Shown here one piece after another: positions 1 through 9,143 of a DNA stretch of 64,000 nucleotides. The notes beneath the pieces were generated by a model, which worked only from the letters and a program-made list of their open reading frames with translations, searched no databases and was not told the origin of the DNA. Positions within the stretch are counted from its first letter, which is position 1, and the number at the start of each line of letters is the position of its first letter. The DNA is from Rhodococcus opacus (GTDB lineage: Bacteria; Actinomycetota; Actinomycetes; Mycobacteriales; Mycobacteriaceae), in assembly GCF_012396235.1 (NCBI RefSeq), contig NZ_JAAXPA010000015.1, positions 1 through 64,000 of the forward strand. Reading direction: 5' to 3'. A program made the position numbers and the translations under genes.

Positions 1-269
1 CGGTGACGATGTTCACTGCCGGTGGCATCGCCACCCCGGCGGATGCGGCGATGATGATGCAGCTCGGTGCGGAGGGTGTGTTCGTCGGGTCGGGCATCTT
101 CAAGTCCGGTAATCCGGCGGAGCGGGCCGCGGCGATCGTGAAGGCGACCACGTTCTTCGACGACCCGGACGTGCTGGCGAAGGTCTCCCGCGGGTTGGGT
201 GAGGCGATGGTCGGGATCAACGTCGACGACATCCCGGTCCCGCACCGGCTCGCCGAACGCGGCTGGTGA
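1..269 (+). CDS. pdxS: Pyridoxal 5'-phosphate synthase lyase subunit PdxS (3' end only)
   Basis: The 3' part of a gene that begins before the window. PdxS with PdxT makes pyridoxal 5'-phosphate from ribose 5-phosphate, glyceraldehyde 3-phosphate and glutamine-derived ammonia. The visible 88 residues are the typical PdxS C-terminus: the phosphate-binding [27 protein letters not shown] segment region (key residues GGIATP and GVFVGSGIF) and the ending [18 protein letters not shown]. The reading frame is open from base 3 and stops at 267-269. Followed by a strong hairpin, so it is probably the last gene of its transcript unless pdxT lies elsewhere. Confidence 0.95.
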   Translation, partial: VTMFTAGGIATPADAAMMMQLGAEGVFVGSGIFKSGNPAERAAAIVKATTFFDDPDVLAKVSRGLGEAMVGINVDDIPVPHRLAERGW

Positions 270-296
270 CGTAGGTAATCCCGCTCCTCCGAAACC

Positions 297-341
297 ACTG
301 TGGGCCGGTTCTGCTGTCGTGCAGCAGAACCGGCCCACAGT
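297..341. terminator. Bidirectional hairpin terminator between pdxS and the HAD gene
   Basis: A perfect 20-bp inverted repeat (297-316 and 322-341) with a 5-base loop. It sits between two convergent genes whose stops are at 269 and 348, so it can end transcription from both sides. Confidence 0.85.
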
Positions 342-347
342 CGTCGT

Positions 348-1031
348 TCAGGCCAGCAGGTCGGGAAGCTTCGCCGCGCTCTCCAGGATGTGCGTGTGGG
401 GCTCCGGACGCAGCGCCGCCGCGTCGTGGGCGCCGGTCAGAACACCCACCACGTAGCGCGCCCCGGCATTCGTCCCGGCCCGGAGATCGTTCGGGGTGTC
501 ACCACCCACCAGCACCTCGTCGACGCTCTGCACTCCGGCGAGTTCCATGGCGCGGAAGATGAGATAGGGCGACGGCCTGCTCATCCGCACCTGGTCGCTC
601 GTGATCACACCGTCGATGTCCCGTCCGATCTCCCACCCGACCTGCTCCAGCAGCGGTTCCGCGATCTGGCGTGAATAGCCGGTCTGGAGAACGATCTTGA
701 TGCCGCGCTGCCGCAACGCACCGAAGGCGTCGTGAACCCCGGGCAGTGCGGTGGGCGGCGTCTTGCGGTACGCAGCCAGAAGCATTGCGGTGAAATCGGA
801 TTCGACGGCGTCCAAAACATCCTTCTCGACCGGCACGCCGCTCTCCCGCAGCAGTCCCTCGATGGCCTGCCGCTTGCCCGTGCCCTTCCACCGGTCGAAC
901 CGATCGTCCGGAATCGGTTCGTCGAGGTGCTTCTCGACGGTGTCGCGTAACGCGACGTACACGGCGCCGCCTTCGTCGACGCTCGTTCCGGCAATGTCCA
1001 AGGTGACCAGGGAAACCCCGTGTTCGGTCAT
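348..1031 (-). CDS. Phosphonatase-like HAD hydrolase (PhnX-like)
   Basis: A 227-residue HAD-superfamily protein. Residues 11-15 read DIAGT: the nucleophile Asp is present, but the usual second acidic Asp is Ala, as in phosphonoacetaldehyde hydrolase (DWAGT) and the 'phosphonatase-like' subfamily. A WKGTGKRQAI segment at about 48-57 supplies candidate Lys residues, QTGYS at about 117 is motif II, and GGDTPNDLRAG at about 176 is the acidic motif. Phosphonatases cleave the C-P bond of phosphonoacetaldehyde; the substrate here is not known. Its place beside the xsc (sulfoacetaldehyde) region is suggestive because sulfoacetaldehyde is the sulfonate analogue, but that is inference. Probably last gene of the leftward unit 4603-348. 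Confidence 0.75.
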   Translation of the reverse strand: MTEHGVSLVTLDIAGTSVDEGGAVYVALRDTVEKHLDEPIPDDRFDRWKGTGKRQAIEGLLRESGVPVEKDVLDAVESDFTAMLLAAYRKTPPTALPGVHDAFGALRQRGIKIVLQTGYSRQIAEPLLEQVGWEIGRDIDGVITSDQVRMSRPSPYLIFRAMELAGVQSVDEVLVGGDTPNDLRAGTNAGARYVVGVLTGAHDAAALRPEPHTHILESAAKLPDLLA

Positions 1032-1073
1032 GGGTGTGACTCCTCACTGTTGAGCCACTGGCAGGTGATGCTG

Positions 1074-2780
1074 TCAGTGGGCGATCATCGACAGCACGTC
1101 GGCAATGACGTCGCTGTTGGTACCGCACGACAGATCGAGCGTCCGGCAGCGGTCGTAGTACGGGCTCAGATCCAGCCCGACTCCCAGTCCGTACACCTCG
1201 ACGGCCCGCTCGTCCTCGTGTCGCTCGACCACGTCCTGCAGGTGGTGGTCCAGGTAGAACTCGTCGTTGGCCAGCGCGGTGGCGCCGTCCAGGGGGCTTC
1301 CGTCCGAGATCACGAACAGGAGCCTCCGGCCCTGGGTGCCCCGCATCCGGGAGCACGCCCAGTCGACGGCCTCACCGTCGACGCCCTCTTTGAACAGGTC
1401 GTTCTTCAGCAGTCCCGCGATCGCGGGACGGGCTCGGCGCCAAGAAGTCTCGGCGTCCTTGAACACCAGCTGCCGGACCTCGTTGAGGCGTCCCGGGTTG
1501 CGCGGACGGCCGGACCGGAGCCAGTCTCGGCGGGCCCGACCCCCGTTCCAAGCGGCGGTCGTGAAACCCAGAATCTCGCAGCGGGCGTCGGCCAGTTCGA
1601 GTGCCCGGGCGAACACGTCGACCAGGACCGCAACCGGTTCGCCGAACTCCTTCATCGAACCGGAGCAGTCGATGAGGAAGGTCACGGTCGTGTCGGTCTG
1701 CGGCTCGGTGCGTTCGGCCCGGAAGAGTCTGCGATCGGTGGGCGAGGTGACGAGCTGGGCGAGCCGGCGACCGTCGAGGTATCCCTCTTCCCGGCCGCCT
1801 TCCCATCCGTCGGTGACCGGTTTCGAGAGCAGGGCCTTCAGTTGCCGTCCGAGCTTCCGGACGTTGAGGTGCTGCAGGTCGATGCCGAGGTCGAGCCGCC
1901 GGCGGTACTCCTGCAGCAGTTCGGGCCGGACGAGGGACGCGATCTGTCGTGTCTCGTCGTAGGCGCGGGTGAACACGCGGTACCCGTCTCCGTCCTCCCC
2001 CAGCGCGCGACTGCGCCCCGACTCCGCGGTCCGGACGGCCTCGTCGTCGTCGGGTTCGAAGTCGAACAGGAGGGAGAACGCCGCCCGGCCGGCGCTCCGG
2101 TCGTCGGCCGAGACGTCCGTGTCGACCGGAGACTCCAGGTGACGGCCGATCAGCTCGGCGACTGCCTGTGCGTGGACCCCGAAGTCGTTTTGCGAGAGAC
2201 GGGTTCGACGCAGCCACGGGAGGTGGCCGCCGAGAACGGAGGCGAGAGCGAATCGGGTCGATTCGATCAGGTCCTCGGTGGCCTCGGGTATCGGCTCGGC
2301 GGTGATCCGGGCCCGGCACATCTGCGTCACCGTGAACAGCAGCATCCCGTGCACGGTCTCGGTCAGCCCGGACGCCGCGTAGTCCTGTGACCACTGCGTG
2401 AAGCGGTGGGAGAGGTTGGCGCGCAAGCCACCCCACGCGTCGGCGGCCAGCGATTCGACGCGGAACTGTTCCAGGATCTCGAAGATCAGGCGATCCGCGG
2501 TGCCGTCCGGGCACAGGCTGCGATGCAGGACGGGGTCGGTGTGGAGGAGACGCGACGCCATGCCGTCCGCCGCGCCGCGGAAGGACGCGAAGTCGGCGCC
2601 GTCGAAGGACGGGTGCAGATGCGGGGCGGGCATCGGCACGCGCCGATGTCCGCGGTGGAGTTCCGGTCCGCGAAAGTGCAACTCACTCTGCCCCGCGAGG
2701 GCACGGATCGTGCCGGCACAGAGTTCGTGCACCTCCTGCTGACGGCGGACCGACGCGGGGCGCTCGGGCAGTTCTGTCAT
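1074..2780 (-). CDS. CobT-like VWA-domain protein (orphan cobaltochelatase-type subunit)
   Basis: A 568-residue protein whose second half is a von Willebrand A domain like that of aerobic cobaltochelatase CobT: MIDAS motif DCSGSMKEF (DxSxS) at about 367-375, then the CobT-type run EILGFTTAAWNGG, PGRLNEVRQLVFKDAE, WRRARP, GVDGEAVDWACSRM and FVISDGSPLDG. The N-terminal half is less conserved. CobT works with the AAA+ subunit CobS and the large subunit CobN to insert cobalt; no cobN or corrin gene is seen here. With its upstream partner (11 bases away) it may instead act as an AAA+/VWA activator of another enzyme. Start with ATG at 2780. Confidence 0.8.
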   Translation of the reverse strand: MTELPERPASVRRQQEVHELCAGTIRALAGQSELHFRGPELHRGHRRVPMPAPHLHPSFDGADFASFRGAADGMASRLLHTDPVLHRSLCPDGTADRLIFEILEQFRVESLAADAWGGLRANLSHRFTQWSQDYAASGLTETVHGMLLFTVTQMCRARITAEPIPEATEDLIESTRFALASVLGGHLPWLRRTRLSQNDFGVHAQAVAELIGRHLESPVDTDVSADDRSAGRAAFSLLFDFEPDDDEAVRTAESGRSRALGEDGDGYRVFTRAYDETRQIASLVRPELLQEYRRRLDLGIDLQHLNVRKLGRQLKALLSKPVTDGWEGGREEGYLDGRRLAQLVTSPTDRRLFRAERTEPQTDTTVTFLIDCSGSMKEFGEPVAVLVDVFARALELADARCEILGFTTAAWNGGRARRDWLRSGRPRNPGRLNEVRQLVFKDAETSWRRARPAIAGLLKNDLFKEGVDGEAVDWACSRMRGTQGRRLLFVISDGSPLDGATALANDEFYLDHHLQDVVERHEDERAVEVYGLGVGLDLSPYYDRCRTLDLSCGTNSDVIADVLSMIAH

Positions 2781-2790
2781 GACTGCCCGC

Positions 2791-3759
2791 TCAGGCCGTG
2801 CTCGTCGCGAGCATCGCCGACCGCTCCAGTTCCGAATCGAAGCATCGCTGGAAGTACTCGGCGACGACGGGCCGCTCGGCCTCGTCGCACTTGTTGACGA
2901 ACGACAACCGGAATGCCAGTGCCGGGTCGTGGAAGATCTCGATGTTCTCGGCCCAGGTGATCACCGTGCGCGGCGACATCAGCGTCGACAGGTCGCCGAC
3001 TCGAAAACCGCTCCGGGTCAGGTTGGCCACGGCCACCATCGACCCGATCAGGTCCCGGCTCAGTGACGGCACCCGCGCGGACACGATCTCGATTTCCTGT
3101 TCCGCGGGCAGGTGATCGAGCGTCGCGACGATGTTCCAGCGATCGATCTGCGCGTGATTGAGCCGCTGCACGCCGTGATACAACCCGTTGAGATTGCCCA
3201 GGCCGACGGTGTTGGCCGTGGCGAACAACCGGAAGGCCGGATGCGGAGTCAGGACCCTGTTCTGGTCGAGGAGGGTGAGTTTCCCGTCGCGTTCGAGGAG
3301 ACGCTGGATCACGAACATGACATCGGGGCGGCCGGCGTCGTACTCGTCGAGGATGAGGGCAACGGGTCGCTGCAGTGCCCAGGGCAGGATTCCTTCCTGG
3401 AATTCGGTGACCTGCTTACCGTCTCGCAGGACCACCGCGTCCCGGCCTATCAGGTCCAGCCGGCTGAGATGCCCGTCGAGGTTGACCCGCACACACGGCC
3501 AGTTGAGACGCGCCGCGACCTGCTCGATGTGCGTGGACTTGCCGGTGCCGTGCAGACCCTGCACCATCACCCGGCGGTTGCGGCCGAACCCGGCGAGCAG
3601 GGCCGTCGTCACCGCGTGATCGAACCGGTACGCGGGGTCGATGTCGGGGACGTGGTCGACGGGTTCGCGGAAGGCGCGCACCGTCAGGTCGGTGTCGAGT
3701 CCGAACAGCTCGCGTGCGGACAGCACGTGGCTGGGTGCCGCAGTGGTCATTTCGGGCAT
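2791..3759 (-). CDS. CobS-like AAA+ ATPase (MoxR/CobS family)
   Basis: A 322-residue AAA+ ATPase with Walker [10 protein letters not shown] at about 69-77, Walker [17 protein letters not shown] at about 134-149, sensor region [19 protein letters not shown] and a C-terminal lid. The N-terminus [18 protein letters not shown] and the [15 protein letters not shown] region are typical of CobS. It is upstream of and 11 bases from the CobT-like gene, and 11 bases downstream of the IclR-type regulator, so the three form one leftward unit diverging from xsc. Likely function: ATP-driven remodelling or metal-loading chaperone together with the VWA partner; the client is unknown. Confidence 0.85.
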   Translation of the reverse strand: MPEMTTAAPSHVLSARELFGLDTDLTVRAFREPVDHVPDIDPAYRFDHAVTTALLAGFGRNRRVMVQGLHGTGKSTHIEQVAARLNWPCVRVNLDGHLSRLDLIGRDAVVLRDGKQVTEFQEGILPWALQRPVALILDEYDAGRPDVMFVIQRLLERDGKLTLLDQNRVLTPHPAFRLFATANTVGLGNLNGLYHGVQRLNHAQIDRWNIVATLDHLPAEQEIEIVSARVPSLSRDLIGSMVAVANLTRSGFRVGDLSTLMSPRTVITWAENIEIFHDPALAFRLSFVNKCDEAERPVVAEYFQRCFDSELERSAMLATSTA

Positions 3760-3769
3760 GCGCCCTCCT

Positions 3770-4603
3770 TCAGTTCAGGTCTGGCGAACCGTCGTCCGTG
3801 ACCTCGTTCTCGATCTCACCGATGGCGTCGGCCGCCCGCCGCAACGCGGGCAGAAGCTTGAGCGCCTTGTCGGGGGTGAGTCGCATGACCGGGGCCTGGA
3901 CTGCGATGCAGAGGTTGGAATTGCCTGTGGCACAGGGGACGAGTACCGCAGCGCACACGAGGCCGGGAAGGAACTCTTCGTCGTCGATGGCGTAACCGTC
4001 ACGGCGGACCTGCTTGAGTTCGGTCTCGATCAGCTCGACGTCGGTGACCGTCTTGGTGGTGTACCTCTCGAGCGGCATTCGCGCGAGAAGTCGCCGTCGC
4101 TGGGCAGGGCTGAGCTGCGACAGGATCATCTTGCCGCTGGCCGAGCAGTGCGCGGGCACCCGCGATCCCGCATGGAGTGTAAAGCGAAGGGGCTCGGAGG
4201 TTTCCACGCGGTCGAGATACACCACTTCGCTACCCGACAGGGTGGTCACGTTGCAGCTCTCGCCGAGTTCCGCGACGAGGTTCCGGAGGATGGCGTGTCG
4301 TGCGCCGTGGTGGGTGTCGTTGAGCAGCAGATTTTCGGCGAAGCGTCGCAGGCGCACGCCGGTGCCGTAATGCCTGCCGTTGTTCTGCCGGGTGAGGAGT
4401 CCGGCGCCCTCGAGTTGCTGGAGCATGCGGTGCAGGGTCGGCTTGGCCATGCCCGTCTCCTCGACGAGCCCCTGCAACGTGAACAGCTGGTCCTTGGAGG
4501 CGATCATCTCGAGCAGTGCGAACAGGCGGAGCGTCGGTGTGTCTCCGGGTAGCTCCGTAGTCGGGTGTCCGTTCGACTCGTCGATCCGGTGAATCTCACC
4601 CAC
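3770..4603 (-). CDS. IclR-family transcriptional regulator of the xsc region
   Basis: A 277-residue IclR regulator: N-terminal winged helix ([41 protein letters not shown] region, about residues 22-60) and a C-terminal effector domain with [11 protein letters not shown] and the IclR signature near [23 protein letters not shown] start at 4603 was chosen because GGAGGA lies 5-6 bases upstream; longer in-frame ATG starts run into the promoter region. Divergent from xsc across a 200-bp spacer containing dyads, so it most likely controls xsc and its own operon in response to a sulfonate or acyl metabolite (inference). Confidence 0.85.
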   Translation of the reverse strand: MGEIHRIDESNGHPTTELPGDTPTLRLFALLEMIASKDQLFTLQGLVEETGMAKPTLHRMLQQLEGAGLLTRQNNGRHYGTGVRLRRFAENLLLNDTHHGARHAILRNLVAELGESCNVTTLSGSEVVYLDRVETSEPLRFTLHAGSRVPAHCSASGKMILSQLSPAQRRRLLARMPLERYTTKTVTDVELIETELKQVRRDGYAIDDEEFLPGLVCAAVLVPCATGNSNLCIAVQAPVMRLTPDKALKLLPALRRAADAIGEIENEVTDDGSPDLN

Positions 4604-4664
4604 GGTTCCTCCTTGGCCGAAACGGCGACGCATTCGCATCGTGTATCGAAAAATCATACATCTC

Positions 4665-4750
4665 GTTCCAGTTTTAGGAACATTCATTGACGAAGTGTGT
4701 GACGTGGCCTACTGTCGTTCCAGATCACAAAATCACGAACGAAACGTTCC
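4665..4750 (+). promoter_or_regulatory. xsc promoter with two candidate IclR operators
   Basis: A candidate -35 (TTGACG, 4687-4692) and -10 (TACTGT, 4710-4715) are 17 bases apart. A dyad GTTCC-N7-GGAAC lies at 4665-4681 just upstream of the -35, and a second near-palindrome GAACGAAACGTTCC lies at 4737-4750, downstream of the expected start site. A strong ribosome site (GAAGGAGG) precedes xsc at about 4788. The second motif closely resembles the palindrome downstream of tpa at 16581-16597. Confidence 0.55.
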
Positions 4751-4802
4751 GATTTTTGACATTCTCTGCCGGTTCCGGCGCGCCCCTGAAGGAGGATCAC
4801 AC

Positions 4803-6611
4803 ATGAGCAAGAAGAAGAACGGTGCCGATCGCACCGCTGTCTCCGGTGTACAGAAGATGACACCGTCGGAGGCGTTCGTCGAGACGATGGTCGCCAACGG
4901 CGTCACCGACATGTTCGGCATCATGGGATCCGCCTTTATGGATGCGATGGACATCTTCGCTCCCGCCGGGATTCGGCTCGTCCCGGTCGTGCACGAGCAG
5001 GGCGCGGGACACATGGCCGACGGGTATGCCCGGGTCAGTGGGCGGCACGGCATGGTGATCGGGCAGAACGGTCCGGGTATCAGCAACTGCGTCACCGCGA
5101 TTGCCGCCGCGTTCTGGGCGCACAGCCCCGTCGTCATCGTCACTCCCGAGGCCGGCACCATGGGAACGGGCCTGGGCGGCTTCCAGGAAGCCAACCAGCT
5201 GCCGATGTTCCAGGAGTTCACGAAGTACCAGGGGCACGTCAACAACCCGAAGCGCATGGCCGAGTTCACCGGCCGCTGTTTCGACCGCGCGATGTCCGAG
5301 ATGGGCCCGACGCAGCTCAACATTCCGCGCGACTACTTCTACGGTGAGATCGAGACGGAGATCCCGCAGCCCACCCGCCTCGACCGCGGTCCCGGTGGCG
5401 AGACGAGCCTGAACGAGGCGGCGGAACTGCTGGCGCAGGCCGAGTTCCCGGTCATCGTGTCCGGCGGCGGCGTGGTGATGGCCGACGGTGTCGAGGAGTG
5501 CAAGGCACTCGCCGAGCGTCTCGGCGCCCCCGTCGTCAACAGCTACCTGCACAACGACTCGTTCCCCGCCAGCCACCCGCTGTGGACCGGACCGCTCGGC
5601 TACCAGGGATCCAAGGCCGCGATGAAGCTGATCAGCCAGGCGGACGTGGTGCTCGCCCTCGGTACTCGCCTCGGCCCCTTCGGAACGCTCCCGCAGCACG
5701 GCATGGATTACTGGCCGAAGAATGCCAAGATCATCCAGATCGACGCCGACCACAAGATGCTCGGTCTGGTCAAGAAGATCTCCGTCGGAATCTGCGGCGA
5801 CGCGAAGCCCGCTGCCGTCGCGCTCACCGAGCGGCTCGAGGGCAAGGCCCTCGTCTGCGACGCCAACCGCGCGGCACGCGGCGAGAAGATCGACGCCGAG
5901 AAGGCCGCGTGGGAGAAGGAACTCGACGAATGGACGCATGAGCGCGATCCGTTCAGCCTCGACATGATCGCCGAACAGGAAGGCGAGGAGGGCAACTGGC
6001 TGCACCCGCGTCAGGTGCTGCGCGAGCTGGAGAAGGCGATGCCGGAAGACGTGATGGTGTCCACGGACATCGGCAACATCAACTCCGTCGCCAACAGCTA
6101 CCTGCGGTTCGAGAAGCCGCGCAGCTTCCTCGCCCCGATGAGCTTCGGCAACTGCGGTTACGCGCTGCCGACCGTCATCGGCGCGAAGGCGGCGGCACCG
6201 GAACGGCCCGCCATCGCCTACGCAGGTGACGGCGCCTGGGGCATGAGCCTGGGCGAGATCATGACGGCTGTCCGGCACGACATCCCGGTCACCGCCGTCG
6301 TCTTCCACAACCGGCAGTGGGGTGCGGAGAAGAAGAACCAGGTCGACTTCTACAACCGCCGCTTCGTCGCCGGTGAGCTCGAGAGCGAGTCCTTCGCCGG
6401 GATCGCGCAGGCGATGGGCGCCGAGGGCATCGTCGTGGACAAGCTCGAGGAGGTCGGTCCCGCACTGCAGCGCGCGGTCGCCGCACAGATGAACGAGGGC
6501 AAGACGACGGTCATCGAGATCATGTGCACCCGCGAACTCGGCGACCCCTTCCGCCGCGACGCGCTGTCGAAGCCGGTTCGCCTGCTCGACAAGTACAAGG
6601 ACTACGTGTAG
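4803..6611 (+). CDS. xsc: Sulfoacetaldehyde acetyltransferase
   Basis: A 602-residue thiamine-diphosphate enzyme that converts sulfoacetaldehyde plus phosphate to acetyl phosphate and sulfite. It has the acetolactate-synthase fold order: N-terminal Pyr domain (TPSEAFVETMVANGVTDMFGIMGSAFMDAMD; catalytic Glu in VVHEQGAGHMADGYARVSG), central domain, and C-terminal PP domain with the ThDP motif GDGAWGMSLGEIMTAVRHDIPVTAVVFHNRQWGAEKKNQ. The FGIMGSAFMDAMDIF start and RQWGAEKKNQVDFY are characteristic of Xsc rather than acetolactate synthase. Start at ATG 4803 with GAAGGAGG upstream. Central enzyme of the taurine region, with tpa, ald and pta downstream. Confidence 0.95.
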   Translation: MSKKKNGADRTAVSGVQKMTPSEAFVETMVANGVTDMFGIMGSAFMDAMDIFAPAGIRLVPVVHEQGAGHMADGYARVSGRHGMVIGQNGPGISNCVTAIAAAFWAHSPVVIVTPEAGTMGTGLGGFQEANQLPMFQEFTKYQGHVNNPKRMAEFTGRCFDRAMSEMGPTQLNIPRDYFYGEIETEIPQPTRLDRGPGGETSLNEAAELLAQAEFPVIVSGGGVVMADGVEECKALAERLGAPVVNSYLHNDSFPASHPLWTGPLGYQGSKAAMKLISQADVVLALGTRLGPFGTLPQHGMDYWPKNAKIIQIDADHKMLGLVKKISVGICGDAKPAAVALTERLEGKALVCDANRAARGEKIDAEKAAWEKELDEWTHERDPFSLDMIAEQEGEEGNWLHPRQVLRELEKAMPEDVMVSTDIGNINSVANSYLRFEKPRSFLAPMSFGNCGYALPTVIGAKAAAPERPAIAYAGDGAWGMSLGEIMTAVRHDIPVTAVVFHNRQWGAEKKNQVDFYNRRFVAGELESESFAGIAQAMGAEGIVVDKLEEVGPALQRAVAAQMNEGKTTVIEIMCTRELGDPFRRDALSKPVRLLDKYKDYV

Positions 6612-6627
6612 TCCGCTCCCTGCGAGC

Positions 6628-6661
6628 ACGTGGCCCCCGGCGCAGACGCCGGGGGCCACGT
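6628..6661 (+). terminator. Hairpin terminator after xsc
   Basis: A perfect 15-bp GC-rich inverted repeat (6628-6642 and 6647-6661) with a 4-base loop, 16 bases after the xsc stop. It separates xsc from the TauE-type gene. Confidence 0.85.
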
Positions 6662-6774
6662 CCCGTGCCGTCCTGGTACCGACGATTCGACGTCGTCTGG
6701 ACCTGTCGCTTCACCGCCGCTACCCCCCACACTTCTGACGGAGACAACGGCGAACGAAAGCGGTGCAACAGGGT

Positions 6775-7530
6775 ATGGCGGCAACGGTGTGGGATCTGTC
6801 GTTGCCTGCCCTCCTCTTCGCGCTCGGCGTCGTGGTGGCCGGCGGTGTCGTCCGCGGTTTCGGTGGTTTCGGTGGCGCGATGGTGTGGGTCGCGGGACTC
6901 GTCGTCCTGCTCCCGCCGACGTCGGTGATCCCAACCGTGTTCGTCCTCGAGGTCGTCGCGAGCGCGGCGATGCTGCCCCAGGTGTGGCGGCAGGTGCACT
7001 GGAAGTCGTTGCGCTGGTTGTTCGCCGGCACCCTGATCGGTATGCCGCTGGGGATGTGGGCGCTCACGCAGCTGTCCGGTGACCTGGTGCGCGTGCTGCT
7101 GGGTGTCGCGATCATCGGCTCCGCCGTCGCCATGGCCGCCGTCCCCGACCGACAGTCGCTGCCCGGCCCCGGGGTGACCACGGTGACGGGTGTGGCGTCC
7201 GGTCTCCTCAACGGCGGCTTCGCGCTCGGTGGCCCGCCCGCCGTCCTGATGTACTTCTCCGCGTCCACCCACGTGGCGGCCGGACGCGCCTCGCTCGTCG
7301 TGTTCTTCCTCGTCATCGACGCGTTCGGCGCCGCGGGGTCGGCCGCCGGTGGTCTCCTCACCGTGCCCGTCCTCGCGCAGATCGTCCTGTTCACGCCGCT
7401 CTGCATGTTCGGCGCCGCCGCGGGGAAATGGCTGTTCGACCGCACCACCGCCCAGCAGGTCCGTCAACGGGTGCTGTGGCTACTCGGCTTCCTCGGCGCC
7501 GCCGTCCTCGTGCAGGTGGCGTTGCGCTGA
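6775..7530 (+). CDS. TauE/SafE-family membrane exporter (first copy)
   Basis: About 251 residues with roughly eight hydrophobic segments. The N-terminal GGVVRGFGGFGGAMVWVAGL and the mid-protein GVASGLLNGGFALGGPPAVLMYF repeat are the two characteristic TauE/SafE half-motifs. Members export sulfite, sulfoacetate or similar organosulfonate products; placed after xsc, sulfite is the most likely substrate (inference). An in-frame GTG at 6763 is an alternative start. Its 3' end overlaps the convergent PucR gene by 51 bases. Confidence 0.8.
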   Translation: MAATVWDLSLPALLFALGVVVAGGVVRGFGGFGGAMVWVAGLVVLLPPTSVIPTVFVLEVVASAAMLPQVWRQVHWKSLRWLFAGTLIGMPLGMWALTQLSGDLVRVLLGVAIIGSAVAMAAVPDRQSLPGPGVTTVTGVASGLLNGGFALGGPPAVLMYFSASTHVAAGRASLVVFFLVIDAFGAAGSAAGGLLTVPVLAQIVLFTPLCMFGAAAGKWLFDRTTAQQVRQRVLWLLGFLGAAVLVQVALR

Positions 7531-8775
7531 CCGCGTTTCCCGGGAACTCGAATCGCGCGAATCACGCTGGAACAGTCTCAGACTCGACACCGACCGCTGC
7601 AGGCCGTCGAGAGTCCGGGGATCCCAGCCGGTCAGCTGTTGCCAGCGGTCGAGCCGGTAGGTGATCGAGTTCGCGTGCAGGTGGATGTCCCGTCCGGCCG
7701 CGCTGATGGAGAACTCGTTGCGGGCGAACGCCAATACCGCCTCGACGAGGTGCGGATGGTCCGCGGCGACGGCGACACCCGGCTCCAGCAGCGTGGCGAG
7801 CTCGTCGCGATGATCCGCCAGGGTGGCGGCAACCCACTCGTCGGCGAAACGGACCACCTCACCGGTAGGCGAGGCCAGATGCAGGACCCGGCGCGCGTCC
7901 GTGATGCTCATCGCCGCGCCGGCCAGGCCGGGGCGGCCCAATCCGACTCCGACCGTGGTGCCCGGGTGACCGAGCCGGACCTCGCGGATGATGGCGTCGA
8001 CCGGTGCGCGCTGGCTCAGGGCGATGATGACGGTGTCGTGCCCGCTGCATTGAGTGGTGCCCGGGATCGTGTCCAGGGTGCGTTGCAGCCGTTCGAGCTG
8101 CGCTTCCGACCACTCCTCCGCGGCGATGCACACCGCTTGGAACTCGTGCTGCGCGGTGAAACCCAGCGCCTCTGCCAGCTCGCGCACATCGCGGTGGTCG
8201 CCGTCGACCGACCTCGCGAGGGCCTCGAAGAACCGGTATCGCACCCCCGCGCGGATGGCCTGTTCGCTTCGGGTCGCGTCGGTGTGTCCGACGGCGACCG
8301 CGCTGGTGGCGGTATGGACGAGGTCCCACATCATGCCGCCTGCGCGCAGCAGGTCGGTTGTCGGCTCGGCGGCTGTGGCCACCATCGTGTTCCACAATTC
8401 GCGGGACGCGATGTGGTACGTCTCGATGACGTCGGACAGTGGCAATCCCTGCATTGCCCGGCGCCGCCCGAGCTGACGCGAACGCTCGAGGACGTCGTCG
8501 GCGAGAGGCTCGCTCTCCGCGAGGGCGCGCAACGTCGCAGCGAGCTGCCGCCTGATGTATCCGCGCTGCTCGTCGATCGGTACGGCGGCGTACGACTGCA
8601 ACTCGGCGCGGATCTGACCCACTGCTCGGTCGGTTACCGATTCGATCTCCTCCGAGACCTGCCGGCACAGCCGTTGGATCGTGTCTTCACCCACGGACTC
8701 GGGCACCCTCTCCCTCGTTTTCCGCACTCCCGTGAAATTCACGAACCGCCGCGACGTTTTCCGGGATTCGCCCAT
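7480..8775 (-). CDS. PucR-type regulator (CdaR/HTH_30 C-terminus)
   Basis: A 431-residue regulator of the PucR/CdaR type. The C-terminus contains the helix-turn-helix with the conserved run AAGRDIHLHANSITYRLDRWQQLTGWDPRT at about 360-390; the middle is a degenerate GGDEF-like domain (TVGVGLGRPGLAGAAMSITDARRVL). Divergent from the DUF3311-symporter-amidohydrolase operon, starting 110 bases away, so it is the probable activator or repressor of that operon. The start could be slightly internal. Convergent overlap with the TauE gene. Confidence 0.8.
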   Translation of the reverse strand: MGESRKTSRRFVNFTGVRKTRERVPESVGEDTIQRLCRQVSEEIESVTDRAVGQIRAELQSYAAVPIDEQRGYIRRQLAATLRALAESEPLADDVLERSRQLGRRRAMQGLPLSDVIETYHIASRELWNTMVATAAEPTTDLLRAGGMMWDLVHTATSAVAVGHTDATRSEQAIRAGVRYRFFEALARSVDGDHRDVRELAEALGFTAQHEFQAVCIAAEEWSEAQLERLQRTLDTIPGTTQCSGHDTVIIALSQRAPVDAIIREVRLGHPGTTVGVGLGRPGLAGAAMSITDARRVLHLASPTGEVVRFADEWVAATLADHRDELATLLEPGVAVAADHPHLVEAVLAFARNEFSISAAGRDIHLHANSITYRLDRWQQLTGWDPRTLDGLQRSVSSLRLFQRDSRDSSSRETRSAQRHLHEDGGAEEAE

Positions 8776-8885
8776 GGCCCGAGGGGAGTGATTCAGCCCA
8801 CACTAGTGCCAGAGTGCACGTCGACCGGCACCGGACCCAACCCGCGACGCCGGTGGACGCAGTCGGAATAGGAGACAAAACAATC

Positions 8886-9143
8886 ATGTCCAACGAGGCA
8901 AAAAGCGCCTTACTCGCGATAGGTGTCCCGTTCGCCGGGGTTCTGGGCGGCATCGTCGCCCTGGCCGGATCCACGGCCACGGTCTTCGGAGTCCCCATCC
9001 TGTTCGCGTGGTTGTTCCTGTGGATGCCGCTCACCTCGCTGTGCCTCCATCTCGCCTGGAAGCTATTCGACCGCAAGGACTTCGAAGCCGCCGAGCGCGC
9101 CGAATCGGCCGCTACGAGCGCTCGGACGGGAGACCAGTCATGA
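8886..9143 (+). CDS. Small membrane subunit (DUF3311-like) of a sodium-solute symporter
   Basis: 85 residues with two predicted membrane helices (LLAIGVPFAGVLGGIVALAG and VFGVPILFAWLFLWMPLTSLCLHLAW) and a charged C-terminus. DUF3311 proteins of this size are regularly encoded directly before SSS-family symporters and probably assist them, as YhdT does for PanF. ATG at 8886; an ATGA overlap couples it to the symporter. Confidence 0.75.
   Translation: MSNEAKSALLAIGVPFAGVLGGIVALAGSTATVFGVPILFAWLFLWMPLTSLCLHLAWKLFDRKDFEAAERAESAATSARTGDQS

Noticed and set aside
1020..2390. 456-codon plus-strand frame opposite the CobT-like gene
   Set aside because: Shadow frame: no domains, and the opposite strand has a clear VWA protein.
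4797..6659. 620-codon open frame antisense to xsc
   Set aside because: It is the high-GC shadow of xsc, with no family similarity and no plausible start or ribosome site.
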